Source of the DNA: Alphaproteobacteria bacterium | GTDB lineage: Bacteria; Pseudomonadota; Alphaproteobacteria; UBA8366; Aestuariispiraceae | DNA length: 64,000 nucleotides | Reading direction: 5' to 3' | NCBI GenBank assembly: GCA_006844765.1 | Contig: SPJV01000098.1 | Coordinates: 36,247 to 100,246, forward strand | Program-made: the position numbers and the translations under genes | Shown here: in pieces, positions 1-7,752 of the stretch | How positions within the stretch are numbered: the stretch's first letter is position 1 | Layout: each line of letters begins with the position of its first letter | Notes under the pieces: model-generated | Told to the model about the DNA's origin: nothing | The model's database searches: none | What the model saw: the letters and a program-made list of their open reading frames with translations, nothing else

Positions 1-1
1 G

Positions 2-490
2 ATTGGGTTGAATACAGGCGAATGTGTGGTCGGAAATATGGGATCTGACCAGCGCTTTGACTATTCGGTCCTTGGGGACGCTGTGAACCTTGCCGCCCGG
101 CTTGAGGGGCAGTCCAAGGGATATGGTGTCGGCGTGGTGATCGGGCCGGACACAGCGGCGGCTACGCGCGATGATTTCGCGGTTCTTGAGCTCGACCTCA
201 TCATGGTGAAGGGGAAGAAAGAAGCGGTCGATATCTATACCGTCATCGGCCGAAAGGAGATGAGGGATAGCCCGGAATTCGCAGACATGGCAGCGCTTCA
301 CCAGGAAATGCTGGATGTCTATCGCCAGCAACGGTGGGAAGAGGCAGAGGAGATGATGAGCCGCCTGGAAGGCCGTCTTGATGGGGCCATGGATGGCTTC
401 TACGCAATTTATCGTGAGCGGATCGCGGATTATCGGCAGAATCCATTGCCAGCGGACTGGGATGGCGTATTTGTCGCAACAACGAAATAG
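2..490 (+). CDS. Class III adenylate/guanylate cyclase, C-terminal part (5' truncated by window edge)
   Basis: Makes cAMP (or cGMP) from the nucleoside triphosphate. Only the end of the protein is present: the reading frame is already open at base 2 and reads I-G-L-NTGECVVGNMGS, then FDYSVLGDAVNLAARLE, the typical C-terminal half of the class III cyclase catalytic domain (substrate and transition-state region). About 90 residues follow, with a Glu-rich helical stretch such as EEAEEMMSRLEGRL, a tail often seen in CHASE2-type cyclases. The N-terminal sensor and the metal-binding aspartates lie outside the window, so the signal sensed and activity cannot be judged. A TTG at base 8 is not a real start, because the conserved domain continues upstream of it. 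Confidence 0.85.
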   Translation: MGLNTGECVVGNMGSDQRFDYSVLGDAVNLAARLEGQSKGYGVGVVIGPDTAAATRDDFAVLELDLIMVKGKKEAVDIYTVIGRKEMRDSPEFADMAALHQEMLDVYRQQRWEEAEEMMSRLEGRLDGAMDGFYAIYRERIADYRQNPLPADWDGVFVATTK

Positions 491-711
491 AAGCATGGCC
501 CTGTCTATGGACGCCTTGTCTATGGACGGGAACAGGCGCGCAGGATAAGATTCCGAAGAGCCGTAGGATCGTGTTAACTATTTGCGGCTAGATTGGATGT
601 TTGTCCGTGCGGGGAACCCAAGTAATAGGGAAGCCTGTACGGGTTAATGGATTAGTGTCATGGTATCGGCATGACCTGCGCTATGTGGGGCTGCCGGGGG
701 GACGATAGCGG

Positions 712-2502
712 ATGGGTTCGGACATCGCTGAAGACGATATCGACGAACAGGAAAGGCGTGATAGCGCCTTCGGTCGTCGTAGCGGTGAGCGAATGGTCCA
801 TCGCTTGGTGGAACTCGGTATCGCGCTTTCCTCCGAAAAGGACCATGATCGCCTGATGGAGATGATCCTCCTAGAGGCAAAAAGCATTTATAATGCCGAT
901 GGTGGGACGCTCTATCTGGTTACCGATGATGAGAAGGGGCTGTCCTTCCAGATCATGCGGAACGACACCTTGAATATCGCCATGGGCGGGACGACCGGCC
1001 GGTCCATTCCCTTCCCTCCGGTTCCTCTGTTTCGCGACGACGAGGAAACGGGGAAGCCGGCGAAGAACCTGAACAATGTTGCTTCTGCGGTCTATCACAG
1101 CGGCAAGGCGAGCAATATTGAAGACGCCTATGAGGATCAGTCCTATGACTTTTCCGGCACCAAGAAATTCGACCAAACGACCGGTTATCGATCACAATCC
1201 TTCCTGACGGTCCCGATGATCAATACGGAGGCTGAGGTGATCGGCGTCCTGCAATTGATCAATGCGCGTGATGGGGGGGGATCTCCGACTTCCTTCGATA
1301 GCTCCAGTCAGCCGATGATTGAAGCGCTGACCAGTCAGGCGGCGGTCGCGCTTGAAAACCAGATACTGATCCACCAGCAGCGCAATCTCTGGGATAGCTT
1401 GATCGAGATGCTCGCGTCCTCGATCGATGACAAGTCACCTTATACCGGCGGCCATTGTCAGCGTGTGCCCATCATCTCGAAGCTTCTGGCGCGAGCTGCC
1501 TGCGATAGCGATGAAGGCAGCTTTGCCGATTTCGACCTGACGGAAGATGAATGGTACGAATTGCATGTGGCGGCCTGGCTGCATGATTGTGGCAAGGTTA
1601 CGACACCGGAATATGTGGTCGATAAGGCGTCCAAGCTGGAGACGATCTACAACCGCATTCACGAGATTCGGACCCGCTTCGACGTGTTGCGTCGGGATGC
1701 GGAAATCCATTGCCTGAAGCGTAAGCTGTCCGGGGAAGACCCAGCGGAGGCTGATGCAGAGTTTGAGGCTGCCTGTGCCCGCTTGCAGGAAGAATATGTC
1801 TTTGTCGCCAAGGCCAATGTCGGCGGTGAATTCATGGATGACGCTGATATCGACCGGCTGAAGGAAATCGGCGCGCAGACTTGGGTCCGCCACTACGACA
1901 AGCTGGAAGGGCTGAGCCCGCCGGAGGCATTCCGGGCGAAGGCAAACCCACCGCCTGTCCCGCCTGCGACAGAGCCCCTGTTGGGCGATCTACCCGACCA
2001 TGTCGTCGGCAAGTACAATCTGGGCGAACTCTACAATCTCGCCATCCGACGCGGGACCTTGACCGCCGAAGAACGCGATACCATCAATGACCATATCGTG
2101 GTCACAATTAAGATGCTGGAAAACCTGCCCTTCCCGAAGAAGATGCGGCGGGTGCCGGAATATGCCGGCGGGCATCATGAGAAGATGGACGGCACCGGCT
2201 ATCCGCGCGGCTTGCGCAGGGAAGACATGTCGATCCCCGCGCGGATCATGGCCATCGGCGATATCTTTGAAGCACTCACGGCCGCGGACCGGCCCTATAA
2301 GGCGGCTAAGACGGTCAGTGAATCTTTGAGGATCATGGGCTTCATGGTCAAAGACCAACATATCGATCAGGAACTTTTTGAGCTGTTCCTTCGTTCCGGC
2401 GTCTGGAAAGAATATGCCGATCAGTATCTGGAACCCTTCCAGATCGATGAAGTCGATATCAACGATTACCTTCCCAAGCCGGCGAAGGAAGAAGCGGGTT
2501 AA
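712..2502 (+). CDS. GAF domain / HD-GYP cyclic-di-GMP phosphodiesterase
   Basis: Predicted to hydrolyse cyclic di-GMP in the cytoplasm in response to a ligand bound by its GAF domain. Residues about 25-225 form the GAF domain (VGTLYLV-like start, ending FLTVPM...GVLQLINARD). The HD-GYP domain follows: YTGGHCQRVP near residue 245, the HDCGK metal motif at about 291, and HHEKMDGTGYPRG at about 488-500, which carries the GYP signature. The stretch between HDCGK and the next conserved segment (TLTAEERDTINDH, about 452-464) is about 160 residues, roughly 120 longer than in ordinary HD-GYP proteins, and is charged and probably helical. It stands alone between the cyclase gene and an SDR gene. 596 residues; product confident, exact substrate inferred from the family. 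Confidence 0.9.
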   Translation: MGSDIAEDDIDEQERRDSAFGRRSGERMVHRLVELGIALSSEKDHDRLMEMILLEAKSIYNADGGTLYLVTDDEKGLSFQIMRNDTLNIAMGGTTGRSIPFPPVPLFRDDEETGKPAKNLNNVASAVYHSGKASNIEDAYEDQSYDFSGTKKFDQTTGYRSQSFLTVPMINTEAEVIGVLQLINARDGGGSPTSFDSSSQPMIEALTSQAAVALENQILIHQQRNLWDSLIEMLASSIDDKSPYTGGHCQRVPIISKLLARAACDSDEGSFADFDLTEDEWYELHVAAWLHDCGKVTTPEYVVDKASKLETIYNRIHEIRTRFDVLRRDAEIHCLKRKLSGEDPAEADAEFEAACARLQEEYVFVAKANVGGEFMDDADIDRLKEIGAQTWVRHYDKLEGLSPPEAFRAKANPPPVPPATEPLLGDLPDHVVGKYNLGELYNLAIRRGTLTAEERDTINDHIVVTIKMLENLPFPKKMRRVPEYAGGHHEKMDGTGYPRGLRREDMSIPARIMAIGDIFEALTAADRPYKAAKTVSESLRIMGFMVKDQHIDQELFELFLRSGVWKEYADQYLEPFQIDEVDINDYLPKPAKEEAG

Positions 2503-2756
2503 TCTGCTGTCTAACCTGCCTGCTAAATCTCCTGGAAGAATGCGCGGCACCGTTTCCAGACAATGGCTGCACCCCAATCCCCGACTTATCCGTACTGCCC
2601 CTGATCCGTACTGCCACTCTCTACGTAGGTTTAACTAACCACTGTAGGCGGGGCGGCCTATGGGCGACCTGACCCTTTCCATCTGGTTTGACAGCGAAAG
2701 GCGCTGGATTGATTGGCGGTGAAAAGGCATGTCGCATAACGGGACGGATAACACGC

Positions 2757-3518
2757 ATGGCGAAAATCATCTGGATCACCGGGGGCAGTTCGGGGCTCGG
2801 TTCGGCATTCGCCCGCCATGCAGCGGCGCAGGGCGCGACTGTTGCGGTAAGTGCTCGTCGTCCCGAGTTATTGGCAGAGCTCGCGGCAATGGGGCAGGGG
2901 CATATCCATGCCTTTCCACTCGATGTAACGGATGAAGCGGCGACCGAAGCTGTCGTTTCGGAAATAGAAGACCGCCTCGGCCCCATAGATATCGCCGTTC
3001 TCAATGCCGGGACGCATCAGGAAACGCCGGTTACCGGCTTCAAGGCAGCGGATGTTGAGAGACTGACCGCCTTGAACCTCATCGGTACCGCGAAAGGCGT
3101 TGAGGCACTTCTGCCCCGAATGACGGCGCGCCGGTCGGGGCGGCTGGCCTTGGTCGCCTCTCTTGCCGGGTATCGTGGCTTGCCTAGGGCGGCGGGGTAT
3201 AGCGCCTCTAAAGCCGCTGTGATTGCGATGGCCGAATCACTGAAGCCGGAGTTGGATGCGTTTGGCGTCACGATCCAGGTTATCAACCCCGGATTTGTGC
3301 GGACGCCGTTAACGGATAAGAACGACTTTCCCATGCCCTATCTGATGGAACCGGAAGAGGCGGCGCAGCGCATGTGGCGGGGTCTTCAAGGGAACCGCTT
3401 TGAGATATCATTTCCCCGCCGCTTCGTCTGGCAGATGAAGCTTTTACAACGACTGCCGGATCCGCTCTATTTTTGGTCGGTGAAGCAGATCACGGGCGTG
3501 GGAAAGACCAATGGATAA
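2757..3518 (+). CDS. SDR-family NAD(P)-dependent oxidoreductase
   Basis: Classical short-chain dehydrogenase of 253 residues. Visible motifs: the Rossmann glycine motif TGGSSGLG at residues 8-15, LNAG near 81-84, catalytic Ser135 (VASLAG) and Tyr148/Lys152 (YSASK), then the NPGFVRTPL segment. The substrate cannot be told from sequence. The start at 2757 is chosen because MAKIIWITGG begins directly at the first beta strand; an upstream in-frame start at 2688 would add 23 residues without family support. The stop overlaps the next gene by 8 bases, so the two are probably translated from one message and may act on the same compound. Confidence 0.9.
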   Translation: MAKIIWITGGSSGLGSAFARHAAAQGATVAVSARRPELLAELAAMGQGHIHAFPLDVTDEAATEAVVSEIEDRLGPIDIAVLNAGTHQETPVTGFKAADVERLTALNLIGTAKGVEALLPRMTARRSGRLALVASLAGYRGLPRAAGYSASKAAVIAMAESLKPELDAFGVTIQVINPGFVRTPLTDKNDFPMPYLMEPEEAAQRMWRGLQGNRFEISFPRRFVWQMKLLQRLPDPLYFWSVKQITGVGKTNG

Positions 3519-3942
3519 GGCCGCGATACAGCGCTGGGCAACAGCATTTGAGACGCTGAGCCCTGATACGCTTGATGCCTTGATCGCCTTGGCCGATCCG
3601 AACATCCGCTTCAAAGACCCGTTCAATGATGTAACCGGCCATGCGCCGTTGCGGGCGGTCTTTGCGGAGATGTTTGAGACCTGTGAGACCCCCCGTTTTA
3701 CAATCCGCGATATCGCGTATGGGGAGAAGGCTGCCTATATCCGATGGGAATTCTCCTTCACGCCCAAAGTCATGAGGCGCCGTGGTCCCTGGGTCATCGA
3801 AGGAATGTCGGAAGTAACGACATCTCCGGACGGCCGGATTACTTCGCATATTGATCATTGGGATGCGGCGACGGGGATTCTTGCCCGCCTGCCTGGCATC
3901 GGCGGTTTGATCCGCTGGATTCTGCGGCGTCTCGCCACTTAA
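3511..3942 (+). CDS. SnoaL/NTF2-like fold protein
   Basis: A 143-residue protein of the nuclear-transport-factor-2-like (SnoaL) superfamily, small alpha-beta barrels that bind or isomerise small hydrophobic molecules. Support: the helical N-terminus, DPNIRFKDPFNDVTGHAPL typical of SnoaL-like proteins, and a C-terminal sheet with SHIDHWDAATGILARLPG. It overlaps the preceding SDR gene by 8 bases, an arrangement common for SDR/NTF2-like pairs of unknown function. No catalytic residues can be assigned with confidence. Cytosolic; no signal peptide. Confidence 0.75.
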   Translation: MDKAAIQRWATAFETLSPDTLDALIALADPNIRFKDPFNDVTGHAPLRAVFAEMFETCETPRFTIRDIAYGEKAAYIRWEFSFTPKVMRRRGPWVIEGMSEVTTSPDGRITSHIDHWDAATGILARLPGIGGLIRWILRRLAT

Positions 3943-4117
3943 GAGCAGCTTCACGAAACCCTATTCACTATTCGAAACCGGCATTGTTCGAGGTATCGGT
4001 AAGAGCTGGACCAGTATTCATCTCAATATTGGCCCAAGTTTTGCAAATTTATTACTTAACGTTCGAATCCGAACGGCGTAGTGTTTCTCGTGTACCAAAG
4101 CCCTGGAGGGTAAAACG

Positions 4118-4201
4118 ATGGTCGAGATGCAAGTTTGTAAAAGCTCGAGTAAGGAACGGGATCCGGAACATCCGCTGGAAGGTCCGCATCCGACGGACTG
4201 A
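4118..4201 (+). CDS. Possible small ORF, 27 residues, unknown
   Basis: An ATG at 4118 lies 7 bases after a good Shine-Dalgarno sequence, GGAGGG at 4105-4110, and opens a 27-codon frame ending in TGA. The predicted peptide begins MVEMQVCKSSSK and is charged and proline-rich at its end (HPLEGPHPTD). It sits in the gap between the SnoaL-like gene and the convergent lipB gene. No family is recognised. The only evidence is the ribosome-binding site and its spacing; without conservation it could be chance. Confidence 0.3.
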   Translation: MVEMQVCKSSSKERDPEHPLEGPHPTD

Positions 4202-4235
4202 AGGACGGCTCGGGTTTATTCCTCTGCGGACGCGC

Positions 4236-4907
4236 CTAGCGGAATACTTCCCCAAAGGCCGTTTGTAGGGCGATGTCCAGATCGGTCATGCTGGCCGGTA
4301 GACCCAGGTCTACCAGTGACGTTACCCCCAGCCCTTCTTCACCGATGCCACAGGGCACAATCCCGTCGAAATGCGAAAGGTTCGGTTCGACATTGATGGC
4401 GATGCCGTGAAAGGCAACCCATTTGCGCACCCGGACACCGATGGCGGCGACCTTGTCCTCCCGAAAGGCCCCACCGGGATCGGAACGATCAACCCAGATG
4501 CCGACCCGACCCTCGCGCCGTTCCCCCTTGATGTTGAAAAGCTGCAAGCTGCGGATCACCCATTCTTCCAGATCATGAACATAGCAGCGGATATCCGGTC
4601 CGCGCCGCTTCAGGTCAATCATCGCATAGGCAACCCGCTGTCCCGGCCCGTGATAGGTGAATTGCCCGCCGCGCCCTGTTTCATAGACGGGGAATCGGTC
4701 GGGGCTCAGCAGGTCTTCCCGCCGCGCGCTTGTCCCGGCGGTATAGAGCGGCGGGTGTTCCAGCAACCAGACGCATTCCGGTGCCGCGCCCTCTGCGATC
4801 TCCGCAACCCGGCGTTCCATGAAGTCGAGCGCATCGGGATACGCTACGGGCTCGTCGCTGATCCGCCATTCAAGGTCGTTTCCGACCGGATTTCTCTTTG
4901 TTGCCAT
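4236..4907 (-). CDS. lipB: Octanoyl-[acyl carrier protein]:protein N-octanoyltransferase LipB
   Basis: Transfers octanoate from octanoyl-ACP to the lipoyl domains of 2-oxoacid dehydrogenases and the glycine cleavage H protein, the first step of lipoate biosynthesis in the cytoplasm. 223 residues, as usual for the family. Signatures: EHPPLYTAGTSA, then GRGGQFTYHGPGQ, the catalytic lysine in DKVAAIGVRV and the catalytic cysteine in GIVPCGIG. The start at 4907 gives the normal N-terminus. The same frame stays open upstream through a tRNA gene and the antisense of maeB, but that extension has no family support. Confidence 0.95.
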   Translation of the reverse strand: MATKRNPVGNDLEWRISDEPVAYPDALDFMERRVAEIAEGAAPECVWLLEHPPLYTAGTSARREDLLSPDRFPVYETGRGGQFTYHGPGQRVAYAMIDLKRRGPDIRCYVHDLEEWVIRSLQLFNIKGERREGRVGIWVDRSDPGGAFREDKVAAIGVRVRKWVAFHGIAINVEPNLSHFDGIVPCGIGEEGLGVTSLVDLGLPASMTDLDIALQTAFGEVFR

Positions 4908-5019
4908 TTTCCTGGTCCAATTGTTCAGGCCGTGCTTGATCGCACTGATCTCATTTGCTAGATCATCCCGCCGCTGCCAACAATCCCCTCGCGAAGGGGC
5001 GGCAGCGAAACTTGAAAGT

Positions 5020-5106
5020 GCGGTCGTGGCGGAATTGGTAGACGCGCAGCGTTGAGGTCGCTGTCCGGTAACACGGGTGGAAGTTCGAGTCTTCTCGACC
5101 GCACCA
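5020..5106 (+). tRNA. tRNA-Leu (anticodon GAG)
   Basis: Complete class II tRNA with encoded CCA. Acceptor arms GCGGTCG (5020-5026) and CGACCGC (5096-5102) pair perfectly, the discriminator is A, and CCA is 5104-5106. The anticodon stem is CAGCG/CGCTG with loop TTGAGGT, giving anticodon GAG, which reads CUC and CUU. The long variable arm (CCGGTAACACGG) is as expected for leucine. The T arm contains GTTCGAGTC. A 72-base repeat starts at its CCA end. Confidence 0.96.
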
Positions 5107-5175
5107 CAAAGCTTTCCTTCGGAAAGCTTACTTTCTAGATAGTAGCACAGAGCGACAGCTGTTTGCGGAGCAAAC
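5104..5175 (+). repeat. tRNA-linked direct repeat, copy 1 (72 bp, two hairpins)
   Basis: First of two copies of a 72-base unit that match at 70 of 72 positions. It begins at the CCA of tRNA-Leu. It contains a perfect palindrome AAGCTTTCCTTCGGAAAGCTT (about 5109-5129), which could end tRNA transcription, and a second perfect hairpin GTTTGCGGAGCAAAC (5161-5175). Confidence 0.9.
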
Positions 5176-5217
5176 CGCGAGAGCCTACTTTTGCCGAAAC
5201 CTTCTCCAGTCCACGCC

Positions 5218-5289
5218 CCACAAAGCTTTCCTTCGGAAAGCCTACTTTCTAGATAGTAGCACAGAGCGGCAGCTGTTTGCGGAGCAAAC
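5218..5289 (+). repeat. tRNA-linked direct repeat, copy 2
   Basis: Second copy, exactly 114 bases downstream of the first. The two differences are T to C just after the first hairpin, which breaks the outer part of that palindrome, and A to G in GCGACAG/GCGGCAG. The 42-base spacer between the copies is unrelated except for a short GCCTACTTT-like stretch. From 5290 to the maeB start at 5472 I see no further clear element. Confidence 0.9.
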
Positions 5290-5471
5290 GGTGTCAGCAC
5301 GCTGTTTACAGCAGTTTCCACAATCCCAATCGACCTTCGTTCATTCTTTCCTGCGTTGAACCGGGGCGGGTGAGACTTCGCGCGTGATACCTGGGGGGTG
5401 GTTCTGTATTGTGGGGAGTTCCCGATGCCTCTTTGGTGTTGGGGCGGTTTGATTGTTTGGGGGGCAGGGTA

Positions 5472-7745
5472 ATGGCCAGTAAGTTTGATGAAGAAGCGCT
5501 CTATTATCACCGGATGCATCCGCCGGGGAAGCTGGAGGTCACGGCGACCAAGCCGATGGCGAACCAGCGGGATTTGAGCCTTGCCTATTCCCCCGGTGTC
5601 GCGGCGGCCTGTAACGCGATTGTTGATGATCCGCTCGAAGCCTCTGCCGTAACAGCGCGGGGCAATCTGGTGGGCGTGATTACCAACGGCACGGCAGTTC
5701 TGGGGCTGGGACCCATTGGCGCGCTGGCCTCCAAACCAGTGATGGAGGGGAAGGCGGTTCTGTTCAAGAAGTTCGCCGGGATCGACGTCTTCGATATCGA
5801 GGTTGAAGAACGGGATATCGATAAATTCTGTAATGTGGTTGCCGCCTTGGAGCCGACCTTCGGCGGGATCAATCTGGAAGATATCAAAGCGCCGGAATGT
5901 TTTGAGATCGAAAAGCAGCTGAGGGAGCGGATGAATATCCCGGTCTTCCATGATGATCAGCATGGCACGGCGATCATCGTTGCAGCGGCGGTCTATAATG
6001 CATTGGAAATCGTTGGGAAGCCCTTTGAGGATGTGAAGATAGTCTGTTCCGGCGCGGGCGCCGCAGCGCTTGCCTGCCTCGCGATGCTGGAGGCGATGGG
6101 TGCGCGGCGGGAGAACATCTTTGTCTGCGATATCGTCGGGCTGGTCTATGAAGGCCGCGCGGAACAGATGGACCAGTATAAGGGCATCTATGCCAAACAG
6201 ACTGACGACCGGACGCTGGATGATGTGATTGGCGGTGCGGATGTCTTCCTGGGGCTCTCCGCACCCAAGGTGTTGAACCAGGATATGGTCAAGAAGATGG
6301 CGGCGGACCCGTTGATCCTGGCGCTGGCCAATCCGACGCCGGAGATCCTGCCGGAAGAGGCGAAGGCGGTTCGCCCGGATGCGATCTGTGGCACGGGCCG
6401 GTCGGATTATCCCAATCAGGTGAATAACGTCCTCTGCTTTCCTTTCATCTTCCGGGGCGCACTGGATTGTGGCGCCACGACGATCAATGAGGAAATGAAG
6501 GTTGCCTGTGTGAAGGCGATTGCGGCCCTTGCCCGGCGAGAAGTCTCTGACGTCGTTGCCAAGGCCTATGGCGATGTGTCCGGCTTTGGGAAGGATCATT
6601 TGATCCCGAGACCCTTTGACCCTCGCCTTATTCTTGAGGTCGCGCCGGCTGTCGCTGAAGCTGCCCGGGAAAGCGGTGTCGCGACCCGTCCTATTGAGGA
6701 TATGGACGCCTATCGGGATCGGCTTGCGTCATTCGTTTATCGCTCCGGCACGGTCATGAAGCCGGTCTTCGATCACGCGCAATCGGACCCCAAACGCGTT
6801 GTTTTCGCGGAAGGGGAGGATGAGCGCGTCCTGCGGGCGGTTCGGTTCATTGTCGATGATGGCTTGGCGCAGCCGATCCTGATCGGACGCCGTGCCGTGG
6901 TGGCGCAGCGCATTGAAAAGCTGGGCCTACGGTTGGAAATCGATAAGGATTTTGAGCTTTGCGATCCGGAGAATGACAGCCGCTACAAGACCTATTGGAC
7001 GGAATACCAACGGATCATGGGACGCAACGGCGTGTCCCCGCAATATGCACAACAGGTCGTGCGGACGCGGACAACGGTGATCGGGGCGTTGATGGTGCAT
7101 CTGGGCGACGCGGATGCGCTGATCTGCGGGACGGTCGGTTTGTTCTCGCGCGAACTGAAATATGTCCAGGATGTGATTGGCATCCGGGAGGGTGTTCAGG
7201 ACCTGTCGACCATGAATATGCTGGTCTTGCAAAAGGGCGTCTATTTCCTGGCCGACACCCATGTCAGCTATGAGCCGACCGCGGAAGAACTGGCAGAAAT
7301 GGCAATTCTATCCGCGGAAGAGGTACGCCGGTTTGGGATCGAACCACGGGTGGCGATGCTGTCCCACTCCAATTTCGGCACGATGGATACGCCTTCGGCG
7401 CGTCGCATGCGGGATGCGGTGGCGATCTTGCAGGAAACAACGGATCTGGAGGTCGATGGGGAGATGCATGCGGATACCGCGCTTGATCCTTTCCTCCGCC
7501 AGACGCTGTTGCCGGACTGTGCATTGAAGAAGAATGCCAATCTGTTAATCATGCCGTCACTCGACGCGGCCAATATCGCCTATAACATGGTGAAAATGCT
7601 GGGGGATGGTTTATCTGTTGGACCGATCCTGGTCGGGGCGGCAAAACCGGTCCATATTCTGACACCGGCGGTTACAGTGCGCGGGATCGTCAACATGACC
7701 GCCCTTGCGGTGGTCGATGCTCAGGAATGGGCGAAACAAGGTTAA
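5472..7745 (+). CDS. maeB: NADP-dependent malic enzyme with C-terminal phosphotransacetylase-like domain
   Basis: Oxidatively decarboxylates malate to pyruvate, making NADPH in the cytoplasm. 757 residues, the length of the MaeB fusion type. Residues 1-about 430 are the malic enzyme part: YSPGVAAAC, FHDDQHGTAIIVAAA and the nucleotide-binding SGAGAAALA. Residues about 435-757 resemble phosphate acetyltransferase (RVVFAEGEDERVLRAV at its start); in this fusion class that domain is thought to bind acetyl-CoA as an allosteric signal rather than to catalyse. The start at 5472 gives MASKFDEEALYYHRM, the family N-terminus; an in-frame start at 5409 is unsupported. mgtE begins 7 bases after the stop. 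Confidence 0.96.
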   Translation: MASKFDEEALYYHRMHPPGKLEVTATKPMANQRDLSLAYSPGVAAACNAIVDDPLEASAVTARGNLVGVITNGTAVLGLGPIGALASKPVMEGKAVLFKKFAGIDVFDIEVEERDIDKFCNVVAALEPTFGGINLEDIKAPECFEIEKQLRERMNIPVFHDDQHGTAIIVAAAVYNALEIVGKPFEDVKIVCSGAGAAALACLAMLEAMGARRENIFVCDIVGLVYEGRAEQMDQYKGIYAKQTDDRTLDDVIGGADVFLGLSAPKVLNQDMVKKMAADPLILALANPTPEILPEEAKAVRPDAICGTGRSDYPNQVNNVLCFPFIFRGALDCGATTINEEMKVACVKAIAALARREVSDVVAKAYGDVSGFGKDHLIPRPFDPRLILEVAPAVAEAARESGVATRPIEDMDAYRDRLASFVYRSGTVMKPVFDHAQSDPKRVVFAEGEDERVLRAVRFIVDDGLAQPILIGRRAVVAQRIEKLGLRLEIDKDFELCDPENDSRYKTYWTEYQRIMGRNGVSPQYAQQVVRTRTTVIGALMVHLGDADALICGTVGLFSRELKYVQDVIGIREGVQDLSTMNMLVLQKGVYFLADTHVSYEPTAEELAEMAILSAEEVRRFGIEPRVAMLSHSNFGTMDTPSARRMRDAVAILQETTDLEVDGEMHADTALDPFLRQTLLPDCALKKNANLLIMPSLDAANIAYNMVKMLGDGLSVGPILVGAAKPVHILTPAVTVRGIVNMTALAVVDAQEWAKQG

Positions 7746-7752
7746 GCGCAAG

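Noticed and set aside
3858..4268. 136-codon plus-strand frame overlapping the snoaL-like and lipB genes
   Set aside because: Its first part is a shifted frame of the snoaL-like gene and the Arg-rich remainder looks non-coding.
5104..5289. Attachment-site duplication of an integrative element at the tRNA
   Set aside because: Copy 2 shares only CCA with the tRNA and no integrase or mobile gene is nearby.
4236..6599. A 787-codon minus-strand open frame continuing from lipB through the tRNA and antisense to maeB
   Set aside because: LipB is complete in its last 223 codons; the rest is the complement of maeB, a tRNA and the hairpin repeats and resembles no protein.
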